64,000 nt of DNA from Bin80 sp965220935 (lineage in GTDB: Bacteria; Bacteroidota; Rhodothermia; Rhodothermales; Bin80). The first letter of the stretch is position 1. Each line of letters begins with the position of its first letter. A program made the translations under genes and the position numbers. Positions 38,938-47,999 of the stretch are shown in pieces. The notes under the pieces were generated by a model. It searched no databases. It was given only the letters and a program-made list of their open reading frames with translations, and was not told the origin of the DNA. The DNA lies in assembly GCA_965220935.1 (NCBI GenBank), contig OZ244857.1, positions 2,170,001-2,234,000 on the forward strand. Reading direction: 5' to 3'.

Positions 38938-40395
38938 CTAATGATGGTCACTTAAGCTGCTGCCACCACGCTTCCGTGATGGTGGATTAGAGCGTGAACT
39001 ACCGCCAGAGGAGCTATTCTTCTTTGGCGTTGAGCGCGTCTGTGGAGCACTACGAGTTCTGGTGCCAGATGAGCTACGCGTCCGCGTCTGCGGAGCACTA
39101 CGAGTAGTTCTGGTGCCAGATGAGCTACGCGTCCGCGTCTGTGGAGCACTACGAGTTCTGGTGCCAGATGAGCTACGCGTCCGCGTCTGCGGAGCACTAC
39201 GAGTTCTGGTGCCAGATGAGCTACGCGTCCGCGTCTGCGGAGCACTACGAGTTCTGGTGCCAGATGAGCTACGCGTCCGCGTCTGCGAAGCACTACGAGT
39301 TCTGGTGCCAGATGAGCTACGCGTCCGCGTCTGCGAAGCACTACGAGTTCTGGTGCCAGATGAGCTACGCGTCCGCGTCTGCGAAGCACTACGAGTTCTG
39401 GTGCCAGATGAGCTACGCGTCCGCGTCTGCGGAGCACTACGAGTTCTGGTGCCAGATGAGCTACGCGTCCGCGTCTGCGAAGCACTACGAGTTCTGGTGC
39501 CAGATGAGCTACGCGTCCGCGTCTGCGGAGCACTACGAGTTCTTGTGCTGGATGAACTACGAGTAGTTGAACGAGATCTCACGTCTGTACGATTGTTCCT
39601 TGACCGAGCTGGTGCATTACCCCGAACTCCATCACCTGAGACATTTCGCGTCACTCCCCTGCGTGTTGAACGAGTAGATGGCTCATCAACTGCCTGACGC
39701 TGAACACCACGTGTTCGGACTGACCTATCGATCGCGCCTCTGCGAGTTCGGCTTTGAGCAAGTTCACTACCACGGTGAGGACGAGAATGTGCAACACTAC
39801 GCCGACTGTTTACCATATCATCTTGGTTTGAGATACGTTGACTACCTTGACGAGATTGGACACCACGGCGACCGATTCGTGACGACCTCGGGCCGTAATT
39901 AGCCAGAAGTCCGCTATGATAGATTAACGGATGTCCATAGTAGCCATATCCCCATCCACCACCAAAATATGGATTGACGTAAACTTGATATGGGTTATAC
40001 CAACCATAATTGATCGGAGAATAAAGATAAGGGCTTCCCCAGCCAAAATTTAAGTGAATACTTGATCCACCGTACCAATAGTCATCATAAAATGGGTCAT
40101 AAAATGGTGATACGGCATAAGGATAACCATGAAATGTTGAAAAATGACGGCGATAACGGTTCATCCTTGGATGATAATGATAGAAACCATCCTCATAGTA
40201 GTAATTATCAACCACCACGCTGTCACCATACTCTGTTTCAAACTCGGTGATCGTCTGATGATCAGGTTCTCTCTCAGAGTAACTTGCTGTATGTAGTTGA
40301 GTGTAGCATCCCGTGAAGAATAATAATCCTCCTACAACTATACTCAATTTGAAAAAAAATAGCCTTCCAGTGGATCTTATTAATGGATGTGTCAT
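38938..40395 (-). CDS. Lipoprotein with tandem Arg/Ser/Thr repeats
   Basis: 485 residues. A lipoprotein signal (FFKLSIVVGGLLFFTGC) with the lipid-accepting Cys at about 30, a Tyr/Gly/Pro/Asn-rich middle (60-165), then a basic Arg/Ser-rich region (170-290), and from about residue 285 eleven units of 16 residues (RTRSSSGTRTRSAPQT or with SASQT). The C-terminus ends with GGSSRSNPPSRKRGGSSLSDHH. Highly positive tail: could bind LPS, nucleic acid or cell-wall polymer; function unknown. Unusually, several other frames over the repeat are also open because the unit length (48 bp) is divisible by three. Confidence 0.82.
   Translation of the reverse strand: MTHPLIRSTGRLFFFKLSIVVGGLLFFTGCYTQLHTASYSEREPDHQTITEFETEYGDSVVVDNYYYEDGFYHYHPRMNRYRRHFSTFHGYPYAVSPFYDPFYDDYWYGGSSIHLNFGWGSPYLYSPINYGWYNPYQVYVNPYFGGGWGYGYYGHPLIYHSGLLANYGPRSSRIGRRGVQSRQGSQRISNQDDMVNSRRSVAHSRPHRGSELAQSRTRRGAIDRSVRTRGVQRQAVDEPSTRSTRRGVTRNVSGDGVRGNAPARSRNNRTDVRSRSTTRSSSSTRTRSAPQTRTRSSSGTRTRSASQTRTRSSSGTRTRSAPQTRTRSSSGTRTRSASQTRTRSSSGTRTRSASQTRTRSSSGTRTRSASQTRTRSSSGTRTRSAPQTRTRSSSGTRTRSAPQTRTRSSSGTRTRSAPQTRTRSSSGTRTTRSAPQTRTRSSSGTRTRSAPQTRSTPKKNSSSGGSSRSNPPSRKRGGSSLSDHH
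39036..39545 (-). repeat. 48-bp coding tandem repeat, about 11 units
   Basis: Near-identical 48-bp units (GTTCTGGTGCCAGATGAGCT then ACGCGTCCGCGTCTGCGGAG) with two recurring variants (CGGAG/CGAAG) and one unit with a 3-bp insertion near 39106. All are in frame with the lipoprotein gene and encode 16 residues each. Copy number is expected to vary between strains. Confidence 0.88.
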
Positions 40396-40763
40396 CGGTA
40401 TACTATGAAATGTTGAATGTTTAACTCACTACGAAAATGATAGTTCCACAATTATAATGACGCAATTAATGCCGAAAAAGTACCAAATGAATTTGACATG
40501 TCAAAGTGCAAATACTAGCTACGGTTGATTGATGACCCTATGAATACCAATAATCATATCTTCATAATACCCGCGCGGACATCAATCATACGATGTGAGA
40601 AAACGACTCTAATCCTACTAGTGTTCATTAATGGACGTTTTACTGTTTCGTTCAATTCATCATATAGACTCAGGATGTTTATAATTTGAAATTTTTACGG
40701 GGCTTCATCTCTTTTTTGTTAAAGAGTAATCTTCTACACTAATCAAACCCAGCCGATTTATGA
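40396..40763. other. Non-coding stretch with an ISNCY remnant
   Basis: No ORF. AATTTTTACGGGGCTTCAT at about 40689 matches AATTTTTTACGGGGCTTAAT inside the left end of the ISNCY-type element (about 6091) with few differences, which hints at an old IS fragment just in front of the ATPase remnant. Confidence 0.4.
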
Positions 40764-41190
40764 TTGACTGAGAAAAATGGAGGGGCTCAGGGAGATACAA
40801 CACATTGGATAGATGCGATTCCATTTGAATGTCATGGATGGCCTCAACATATCATCTCCTATACTGAACCTGTAGTTGCACATCTGAGCAATAACCCCCG
40901 CGTAGCGGATGAGGTCTTAGAGGTTGTACTTGAGAATGGCAATGAGTTTCGTATAAATAGATGAAACCCGCGCCAAGGGATTTAGCATGAATAAAAGACA
41001 TGCCATCGCTTCGTTTATACCCCGTCTTAAACAGAGTGATTGTTTAGAGGAGGAAGATATTAAGGATGTACTGACTCCTAAGAAACGTCCAATAAAGTTG
41101 TTTGACGATATGCTTCACATTGGAATACTATCCCAAGCGTCTGGTGGTGTCAGGGAGCCCATTCCCTCAATGCAGACATGACAGATTCAT
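40764..41190 (+). pseudogene. Remnant of a DEAQ-type ATPase (paralogue 6), 3' half
   Basis: Only the C-terminal third survives: GGAQGDTTHWIDAIPFECHG, WPQHIISYTEPVVAHLSNNP, then a stop and shift near 40965, RHAIASFIPRLKQSDCLEEE and the end EPIPSMQT. The GR-box and Walker motifs are gone. It is closest to the tail of paralogue 1 at the left edge (SFIPDLQQSGYLEEE). The downstream bases 41205-41310 still resemble the 3' tail of paralogues 4 and 5. Confidence 0.82.
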
Positions 41191-41510
41191 GAGTAGGCCG
41201 AGAAAAGATAGAAATGTCAAAAATAGAGAATGAGCTATCCAAGATGAGCATAAGCCCGCAAATCAAGAAAAGGTACCCTCAAGATGGAGCCGTGAGCGGT
41301 TGTATCTGTCAATGTAGAAAGGATTGCTGGATGGTTTGATTCAGTCCGATCAATGCGTCTTAGCGTGTCCATGAAGTCCTAATCGTATCATCTCCAGATT
41401 TTCATATAAGAAGTTCTCACCGTGAATAGTGATCGGAAAATTTCCCAAATTTACGATTTCTCTCTTCTAATAGGTGAGGCCCGAGTTTGATCGATTTCAC
41501 AGCACGATTC
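41191..41510. other. Decayed tail of the ATPase remnant and spacer
   Basis: The first ~120 bp are the decayed charged tail region of the ATPase remnant. The rest shows no gene, and the tgt stop lies at 41511. Confidence 0.5.
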
Positions 41511-42635
41511 TCAAAGCCGCCGACTCAATCGTGTGCACATATCTTTTTTGAATCGAGAATATTCATTTTCTTTAATTGCACGTTGAGCACCACACATAAG
41601 CCACGCATATAATGCAAGATTCTGCATTGCAGATATCTGTAGACCTAAGATCTCGTTGCATTGAAATAAATGTCTCACATACGCTCGGGTAAATGTTTGG
41701 CTAACATAAGTGTTGAGACCAGTATCTAGGAGCGAGTAATCACTTGCCCATTTCTGATTCCGAATATTCAGGACGCCTTCAGTGGTAAACAGCATGCCGT
41801 TACGTCCATTTCTTGTAGGCATAACGCAGTCAAACATATCTACACCTTGTTCTATTGATTCTAGTAAATTCTTGGGCGTTCCAACTCCCATCAAATAGCG
41901 AGGTTTATCTCTGGGGAGCACCTCACAAGTTATCCCGACCATCTCATTAAGTGCACTTGTTGCTTCTCCGACAGAAAGTCCTCCAATAGCATATCCCGAA
42001 AAACCCATTTCCATGAGTTGATGGGCTGATTCACGCCTTAGATCAGCAAATGTACTCCCTTGAACAATGGGGAAAAGTGACTGCTGATACCCATAGAGGG
42101 CTTCTGTTTCCCGAAATCGTGTTAAACTTCTTTGAGCCCATGCAATCGTCCGCAGGTGAGCATCCTGAGCACATGAACGCGTGACACCCGCTGGGGGGCA
42201 TTGGTCTAGTACCATCATGATATCTGACCCTAAAATTCTCTGAACATCTATCACATGCTCTGGCGTAAACTGATGCTTAGATCCATCAATATGGCTCTGA
42301 AAGGTGACACCATTATTAGTGATTTTGCATCGACTTGCTAAGGAGAAAACCTGATACCCACCCGAATCCGTCAATATTGGTCGCTCCCACGCCATAAATT
42401 TATGGAGCCCTCCTGCATCTGATATACACTCTACTCCTGGTCTTAAATACAGATGATAGGTGTTACCCAGTATGATATTTATTTTCAGATCATTGGTCAA
42501 TTCACGCGGCGACAAGCCTTTGACCGTTCCCAGTGTCCCGACTGGCATAAATACTGGAGTATCTATTGAACCATGAGATGTCAATAGTTTTCCAGATCTG
42601 GCATTCCCAGAGAAACACGATACTTCAAACCGCAT
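41511..42635 (-). CDS. tgt: Queuine/preQ1 tRNA-ribosyltransferase
   Basis: 374 residues. Family blocks: PVFMPVGTLGTVKGL, LGNTYHLYLRPG, LTDSGGYQVFSLA (catalytic Asp near 93), GGLSVGEA, YLMGVGTP and the nucleophile Asp in VDMFDCVMPTRNGRNG. It exchanges guanine for preQ1 in the anticodon of tRNA(Asp/Asn/His/Tyr). The usual CxCxxC zinc ligands near residue 310 are missing (DTGLNTYVSQTFTRAYVRHL), which I recall as normal for Bacteroidetes-type Tgt. Next in line, 22 bp away, is a small membrane protein gene. Confidence 0.95.
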   Translation of the reverse strand: MRFEVSCFSGNARSGKLLTSHGSIDTPVFMPVGTLGTVKGLSPRELTNDLKINIILGNTYHLYLRPGVECISDAGGLHKFMAWERPILTDSGGYQVFSLASRCKITNNGVTFQSHIDGSKHQFTPEHVIDVQRILGSDIMMVLDQCPPAGVTRSCAQDAHLRTIAWAQRSLTRFRETEALYGYQQSLFPIVQGSTFADLRRESAHQLMEMGFSGYAIGGLSVGEATSALNEMVGITCEVLPRDKPRYLMGVGTPKNLLESIEQGVDMFDCVMPTRNGRNGMLFTTEGVLNIRNQKWASDYSLLDTGLNTYVSQTFTRAYVRHLFQCNEILGLQISAMQNLALYAWLMCGAQRAIKENEYSRFKKDMCTRLSRRL

Positions 42636-42657
42636 TGGAAAAATTGAGATACACTGT

Positions 42658-43089
42658 TTAGGACTGGTTCACAGCAGATCTTAGAATCGCATGGGCGATT
42701 GGGTTGATACCAACTGCAATCACTCTCTTCATAGAAAAAATTAAGAGCACATCCTCTGGGATATGTGTCATATACTGATCAACTTCGTTATCCCAATCAC
42801 GATAGTATTGCAGAGAGGATATGATCCTACAATGAGTGGAGGAATCTAAACTCATTTCACTTGATCGCGATCCTTGAGAGACTATCAATAACGATCCATC
42901 AACAATGACGGTCACTCGGGGAGAAAATCCAACGAATCCCACAAAGATAATGAAGCTTCCAATTCCAATCTGGGTCATCCAATACCACATTGCAAGGGCC
43001 TGATTTTCTGCAAATTGCTCGTGAAAAATACTCCAACTCAAGAACTGTAGAATTAGCGTCAATACAATCGTACTTGAAATGATAATCAA
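42658..43089 (-). CDS. Small membrane protein, two TM helices
   Basis: 143 residues from TTG 43089. Two hydrophobic segments (1-20, IISSTIVLTLILQFLSW; 35-57, YWMTQIGIGSFIIFVGFVGF) and then a soluble C-terminal part of mixed strands (VTVIVDGSLLIVSQGS, VLLIFSMKRVIAVGINPIAH) reminiscent of a PH-like fold. The frame continues open upstream (RARWSPTRSLLGYILQQRVK) with no standard start codon before the mce stop, so the N-terminus is uncertain. Probably cotranscribed with tgt downstream. No family name. Confidence 0.65.
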   Translation of the reverse strand: MIIISSTIVLTLILQFLSWSIFHEQFAENQALAMWYWMTQIGIGSFIIFVGFVGFSPRVTVIVDGSLLIVSQGSRSSEMSLDSSTHCRIISSLQYYRDWDNEVDQYMTHIPEDVLLIFSMKRVIAVGINPIAHAILRSAVNQS

Positions 43090-43205
43090 ATACCAACCTT
43101 CGGCTTGCCTTTTATTCTTAACTCTTTGCTGTAGAATATATCCAAGAAGAGAACGCGTTGGCGACCATCGGGCACGACTTGTGTATACGATGCCAGAAAT
43201 TGTGA

Positions 43206-44267
43206 CTACCTGTTGAGTTGCTGTTGAAGTGAGTCTAGCCTCGCAGCTTTACGCTCAAGCCGATCCTCAAAGGCTAATAATTCTAATTCACGCGCTTGAA
43301 GCGACTCAAAACTCTCAGCAATGGCACGTTCACGCACTTCAAAAGGTGCTTGTTCCATATATCCACGCTCTTCAAAATAGCGCTTAAACAGCCAGTTATG
43401 TTTTCCTGCTTCCATCAATTCTGCAAACCGGAAAGCCCCTAAATAAGCCCAGTCGGTCATGGCTTCAATTCGCCGTGTTAAATGTCCAACTCCAACAATG
43501 ACCTGCTGAAGCGTATCAGCACTAGCCTGAACTGATTGATAAAGGTCTGCCTCATTTAATAGCTGTGCAAAGGTTCCATCACCCTGGTCTAATTTTCCAA
43601 GAATAGATTCTACACCTTCGGTCGCTTGGGTTGCAAGGGTGACTAGTGCTTCAGCATCATCACCTAAGTTAGCCATAAGGCGCTCAGTTTCCTGAGCAGT
43701 AGAAACCATACTATTATAAAGTTCTGGATCGTATACAAGCTTCCCGAGTGTACCTTCGCCTGCCCGAATATCATCAATTATCTTCTCAAACGAAGTCGCA
43801 GACTGCTCAAATCTCTGAACAGATGCAAGGGCCTTGTCAGTTATTTCAAATAAATCAAATGGATCAACACCTGCAATCAGATCATCATGATCAAGTGGGA
43901 CTGGTTGTGCAGATGTCTTTGGAGGATTGACGAGAACGACAATCATACTCCCAAGAAGCCCCTGTGTCTTGATCTCAGCTTGGGTATTGTTGTGTAATAT
44001 AGACCGAGCACTGCTCCGAATCCGCATGGTCACTTCTATCTTCCCACCAGGCTCCTCTGGAAGTGCTACACTCTCAACTGCCCCAATACTAACCCCCTGA
44101 AATTGAACATTGGCACCAACACTAAGACCTGCGACTGAATTAAACTGTGAGCGAACTTGAAATTGATCACTAAACAACAATGTTCTGTTGCCCACAATAA
44201 ACAAGACAGAAGTTAGAAGCCCTATCCCTATGGCGACAACGAGACCCACACGTAATTTGGTAGACAT
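43206..44267 (-). CDS. MCE/MlaD-family lipid-transport protein
   Basis: 353 residues: one N-terminal TM helix (VGLVVAIGIGLLTSVLFIVG, 6-25), the MCE domain (35-115: VRSQFNSVAGLSVGANVQFQ GVSIGAVESV, ending GLLGSMIVVLVNP) and a long helical region (140-350) with coiled-coil heptads and a Glu-rich tail. MlaD proteins form hexameric tunnels for phospholipids in the periplasm, normally with an MlaE/MlaF ABC pair. No permease or ATPase is visible on either side here. Confidence 0.88.
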   Translation of the reverse strand: MSTKLRVGLVVAIGIGLLTSVLFIVGNRTLLFSDQFQVRSQFNSVAGLSVGANVQFQGVSIGAVESVALPEEPGGKIEVTMRIRSSARSILHNNTQAEIKTQGLLGSMIVVLVNPPKTSAQPVPLDHDDLIAGVDPFDLFEITDKALASVQRFEQSATSFEKIIDDIRAGEGTLGKLVYDPELYNSMVSTAQETERLMANLGDDAEALVTLATQATEGVESILGKLDQGDGTFAQLLNEADLYQSVQASADTLQQVIVGVGHLTRRIEAMTDWAYLGAFRFAELMEAGKHNWLFKRYFEERGYMEQAPFEVRERAIAESFESLQARELELLAFEDRLERKAARLDSLQQQLNR

Positions 44268-44368
44268 GCTATATGATCTCGTCGTTGATCACTATCGAAA
44301 ATCCCATAGAAACACTTTCAAAACCAACCTTACTGTTGTTTAAATTTTTGGAGGATTTATATCCTTGA

Positions 44369-44491
44369 TTAACCATAGGTATGGGATTCAGTTTTTATTT
44401 TAACAAGGCCTTTACGATAAATTACGCGTGCCTCAGTTACATCAGGCCCCAATTCGTGTTGCAGAGGGGGTGATTTTTTATTTGTTGCCAT
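44369..44491 (-). CDS. 40-residue ORF downstream of the methyltransferase
   Basis: ATG 44491 begins MATNKKSPPLQHELGPDVTE and the frame ends at TAA about 44369. It starts 24 bp after the methyltransferase stop on the same strand and fills most of the gap. It is basic at the N-terminus with a predicted strand at the end (ARVIYRKGLVKI). No family recognised. It could be a small accessory or regulatory protein of the methyltransferase, or a chance ORF. Confidence 0.35.
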   Translation of the reverse strand: MATNKKSPPLQHELGPDVTEARVIYRKGLVKIKTESHTYG

Positions 44492-44514
44492 TGTCGTATA
44501 GTGTATAAGTTAAA

Positions 44515-45816
44515 TCAGAATAGCGGAGTCGCCATGTAGCCCCGCTTTTTATTCTCCCTGCGCAGTCCCGAAAGTGTGTAAATATTACTTTTAAGTTGAT
44601 TACAGGGGCCGCATAACAGGATACGATTTGATATGTGATTGACACCACCGTCTGACCTTGGCGTGTTATGATCTAGTTGCAAATATCTTGGATCATCAAA
44701 TACGCGGTCACATCCTTGGCATTTAATGCCTTGTTGACTCAGTAAAACTTCGTACATCTCCGCACGAGTCATTCTCTGCCCAGGTGGCTCTTTGGCTGCT
44801 TGGTATTTCACTTGCAAAAATGGAACAGCTTCCTGCCTATCATCTGTGCGCTCTGGTAGTTCTCTGGTGTAATGGATATTTCCAAAGACTCCTACTTCTT
44901 TTTGAAGTCTATCTAAAACAACTTCATGAGCTCGGTCCCAAATATCAATTCCCGTCCACTGTCTGCTTAACCGCTCGGCAGCCACGCATGTAGTTGCGCA
45001 TCCTGCAAATGGATCCAACACTATATCGTCTTCATGACTACTGGCTTTGATGATTCTCTCGTATAGTGCTAATGGCTTTTGTGTAGGATAGCCTGTGCGC
45101 TCTGTCTTATTTGACGTAGCAACCATAGCTACATTCCACCAATCTTTCATGTTTACCAGTGTGAACGGTCCTTGCGAATCAAGTTTGTCATCAGCAAACA
45201 ACTTAACATTCTTATTACCAGTGCTATAGCCTACGCCCATATAACTTTTTTCTTTTTGCGTATTAAAATTCCTATTTTTAGATTTAGAATAGTAAAGCAA
45301 GATGTCATGTTTCTTGGAAAAATGCTTTGTGCTTGCACCACCTGTTTTGTAGCACCATACTATTTCATTCACAAAGTTCTTCCATCCAAAGATCGCATCC
45401 ATAATCGCTTTGAGATAATGTGATGCAGTGGGATCACAATGTAAGTAGATACTGCCCGTTGACTTCAATATCCTTCGCATCTCAAGTAAACGGACAGCCA
45501 TAAAGCACATATACGCGCCCATGCCGTCAGAATGAGCAAATCGAGCTGATTCAATGGCCTCAATTAGTTTCGGGTAGTCATCGGTCAACTGATCTACCCA
45601 ATCTTGATGAACATCTTGTTCCCAACTCCAACGGTCTTGAAACTTTGCACCTGCTGCTAATGAATCAGGTGTTGCATGAAAATCCTTGCCTTTATTAAAT
45701 GGTGGATCCGTTGCAATCAGATCTACGCTCTCGCTGTTCATTGCACGGAGAAACTTCAAATTATCCCCGTGAAATAGTGTTCGGTTTTTCCAGTTGGGAT
45801 TAGCCATTTTTCCCAA
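44515..45816 (-). CDS. DNA adenine methyltransferase fused to an HNH endonuclease domain
   Basis: 433 residues. Motif IV DPPF at 37-40 precedes the SAM motif DPFAGCATTCVAAER (268-282), the beta-class order of N6-adenine/N4-cytosine methyltransferases; GTGIDIW follows. In between are YLHCDPTASHYLK and the probable target-recognition part (150-240). After residue 350 comes a HNH domain: CQGC (366-369), LQLDHNTPRSDGG (379-391, H382 as metal/acid base candidate), NHISNRILLCGPCN (393-406). One chain therefore has modification and cleavage modules, as in single-polypeptide restriction-modification proteins. No separate restriction gene is next to it. Whether it cleaves unmodified or modified DNA cannot be read from sequence. 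Confidence 0.88.
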   Translation of the reverse strand: MGKMANPNWKNRTLFHGDNLKFLRAMNSESVDLIATDPPFNKGKDFHATPDSLAAGAKFQDRWSWEQDVHQDWVDQLTDDYPKLIEAIESARFAHSDGMGAYMCFMAVRLLEMRRILKSTGSIYLHCDPTASHYLKAIMDAIFGWKNFVNEIVWCYKTGGASTKHFSKKHDILLYYSKSKNRNFNTQKEKSYMGVGYSTGNKNVKLFADDKLDSQGPFTLVNMKDWWNVAMVATSNKTERTGYPTQKPLALYERIIKASSHEDDIVLDPFAGCATTCVAAERLSRQWTGIDIWDRAHEVVLDRLQKEVGVFGNIHYTRELPERTDDRQEAVPFLQVKYQAAKEPPGQRMTRAEMYEVLLSQQGIKCQGCDRVFDDPRYLQLDHNTPRSDGGVNHISNRILLCGPCNQLKSNIYTLSGLRRENKKRGYMATPLF

Positions 45817-46155
45817 GAAGCCTTAGTGTGTTGAGTTTTTTAGTGCCAATCTTCGCATCTGATATAATGGATGATGATCTTGCAAAATAGCAATCCATGA
45901 ACTCGTTTCCACAGCAATAAGAGAAATTCTTGAAACATGGGGGATACACCCCTTAGATAGCACTGCCTAAGATTACCCAAAAACCATCTATTTTGTTGAC
46001 ATGACTTGATTTGATCCATTGGTTGACACGTGAGAGCATAATGCACAGTTGGAGAATCCATGCATACTAGTTAAATGCAACAACTATGAATTGTCATTAT
46101 TTCTAGATCATTTCTTTCTGCTTGAATGGGTACAAAAAAATACACAATCGCATTT
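45817..46155. other. Gap between uxaC and the methyltransferase
   Basis: No gene of note; the frames seen are shadows or low quality. It holds the untranslated regions of two minus-strand genes, with AT-rich sequence upstream of the methyltransferase start. Confidence 0.5.
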
Positions 46156-47571
46156 TCAATTTGTCTCAGTTTTGGGATGGTTAAACCGGAAAAAATCACG
46201 AGCATTGTTGTAACAAATGTCTTGAATGATTTGACCCAGCCAAGGTAGATCATCAGGAAGCTCACCGCGATGAACTTGAGAGCCAACCATATTACAGAGG
46301 ATTCGGCGGAAATATTCATGCCTTGGGAACGACAAGAAGCTTCTTGAATCCGTCAACATTCCAACGAAACGGCTAATGAGCCCCATATTTGAAAGTGCAG
46401 TTAACTGTCTCTCCATGCCATCAATCTGATCCATAAACCACCATGCAGTACCAAACTGAATTTTTCCAGGGGTAGGGTGCTCAGAAAAATTGCCACACAT
46501 TGATGCGAGAACTTCATTATGAGAAGGGTTCACCGAATAAAGAATCGTTCTAGCTAGATGTCCATTTTTATGTAGTTGATCTAAGAAACCTGCTGTTCCT
46601 TGAGCTATGGTAAAATCTCCAATAGAGTCATAGCCACAATCTGGTCCGTAAGCGCGAGAATTATTGTTTCTCAATGCCGAAAGATGAAACTGCTGAGTCC
46701 AACCCGCAGCATGATCCATCTTCGCAAGTTCATAAATTAGCCAACTCTTAAATTGTGCTGTTTCATGATCAGATGGAAAATTACCTTGAATCACGGAGTC
46801 AAAAATCCGCTGAATATTAACTGAAGTATACTCCTCAGCAAAGAGTTGCTCTTCTCCATGATCACTCACCATACATCCATGTAATGCAAAAAAATCGTGT
46901 CTGATTTGCAATGCCTCAAGCAGATCGTCTGGCGATTCAATGCTCATGCCAGCGGATTCAGCCAGACTCTGAATATACTGACACCACGAAATAGGATCAG
47001 TGATCTGAGATGCCTTATCGGCTCGAAATCCTGGGACGACCAAGATTTCATCCTGATGCTGTGCAAGATCAATGTGTGAAGAAAGATCTTCTACTGGATC
47101 ATTGGTTGTGCATACAACATGCACATTCATCCGCTTGAGTAATTGACGACAGCGATACTCAGGTGTTTTCAGGAGTTCTGAGCACTGAGCATAAATTCGT
47201 CTAGACGAAGAGGCTCGTAGCAGATCATGAATTCCAAAATACCTAATCAATTCCAGATGAGTCCAGTGGTAGAGTGGATTCATCACGGTATAAGGAATGG
47301 TTTGTGCCCACGCGTCAAATTTTTCCCGATCTGAGGCATCCCCTGTACAATAGTACTCCTTGATTCCATTGATCCGCATGGCCCTCCACTTATAGTGATC
47401 CCCTTCCAACCAAGCCTGAGTCAGGTTTTCAAAACTCCGATCTATGGCAATATCTTCCGCCGGTAAATGACAGTGATAATCAATAATCGGCATGTTCGCT
47501 GCATACTCATGATAAAGCGCTTTGGCAGCGTTTGTGTGGAGAAGAAAATTATGGCCAAGAAATTTCGCCAT
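46156..47571 (-). CDS. uxaC: Glucuronate isomerase
   Basis: 471 residues, normal length. MPIIDYHCHLPAEDIAIDR near residues 27-45 carries the HxH metal motif; CTTNDPVEDLSSH near 152; VVPGFRADK and DPISW at 178-200; LHGCMVSDHGEEQ near 230; GTAWWFMDQIDGMERQL near 370. The enzyme isomerises D-glucuronate to fructuronate (or galacturonate to tagaturonate) in the cytoplasm. No other pectin/alginate genes are adjacent, so it seems an isolated catabolic gene. Confidence 0.95.
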   Translation of the reverse strand: MAKFLGHNFLLHTNAAKALYHEYAANMPIIDYHCHLPAEDIAIDRSFENLTQAWLEGDHYKWRAMRINGIKEYYCTGDASDREKFDAWAQTIPYTVMNPLYHWTHLELIRYFGIHDLLRASSSRRIYAQCSELLKTPEYRCRQLLKRMNVHVVCTTNDPVEDLSSHIDLAQHQDEILVVPGFRADKASQITDPISWCQYIQSLAESAGMSIESPDDLLEALQIRHDFFALHGCMVSDHGEEQLFAEEYTSVNIQRIFDSVIQGNFPSDHETAQFKSWLIYELAKMDHAAGWTQQFHLSALRNNNSRAYGPDCGYDSIGDFTIAQGTAGFLDQLHKNGHLARTILYSVNPSHNEVLASMCGNFSEHPTPGKIQFGTAWWFMDQIDGMERQLTALSNMGLISRFVGMLTDSRSFLSFPRHEYFRRILCNMVGSQVHRGELPDDLPWLGQIIQDICYNNARDFFRFNHPKTETN

Positions 47572-47999
47572 CGATCAAATTGATGCATGCATTGGTCATT
47601 AAATCCCTATGCGATCAGATTGGATGTAAAGAGAGGGAAACCACTAAATGAGAAATTTTTAAGAAGTTACAACGATGATCCAATGTTAATGATTTCCGAG
47701 TTTAGTTGATACAACACAGCGTAATCACCTGCCTTTCACATTGGGTAGCACAGCACCTTGGAAGAGTTCAGCGGTGCTGATATTTAGTGCTTAACGCATT
47801 CTTGTGCAGAATCGGTGGGTTCCCACTAGGAGAACCCACCTCACCAAATCTTTCATTGAGTTAAAACTTCCCTGAATAGACTATGTTCCCATGAGTTATT
47901 CAAGCGATGCGTATGAATAGCGAGTATGTTACGCTCAGGCACAGAATTTTTCAGGACAATTGGGGGTGTTCGGCCACAGGAGCCACCTCAGACAAACAA
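47572..47999. other. Non-coding stretch with a perfect hairpin
   Basis: At 47815-47841 GGTGGGTTC and GAACCCACC pair as a 9-bp stem with a 9-base loop, downstream of the SGNH gene. No T-run follows, so it is a weak terminator or processing signal. No gene seen. Confidence 0.55.

Noticed and set aside
39036..39545. CRISPR-like array
   Set aside because: Units are directly adjacent with no unique spacers, and they are coding.
38952..39697. Long open frames on both strands over the Arg/Ser repeat (LRRRGRVAHLAPELVV, MSYASASVEHYEFWCQ types)
   Set aside because: They result from the 48-bp unit lacking stops in these frames; only the minus frame 38938-40395 has a signal peptide and non-repeat coding sequence.
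41511..42635. Loss of the zinc-binding cysteines in Tgt as a novelty
   Set aside because: As far as I recall, zinc-less Tgt is usual for Bacteroidetes-like lineages; active-site blocks are intact.
46071..46319. 82-codon frame inside the uxaC end
   Set aside because: Overlaps uxaC in another frame; uxaC is well supported.
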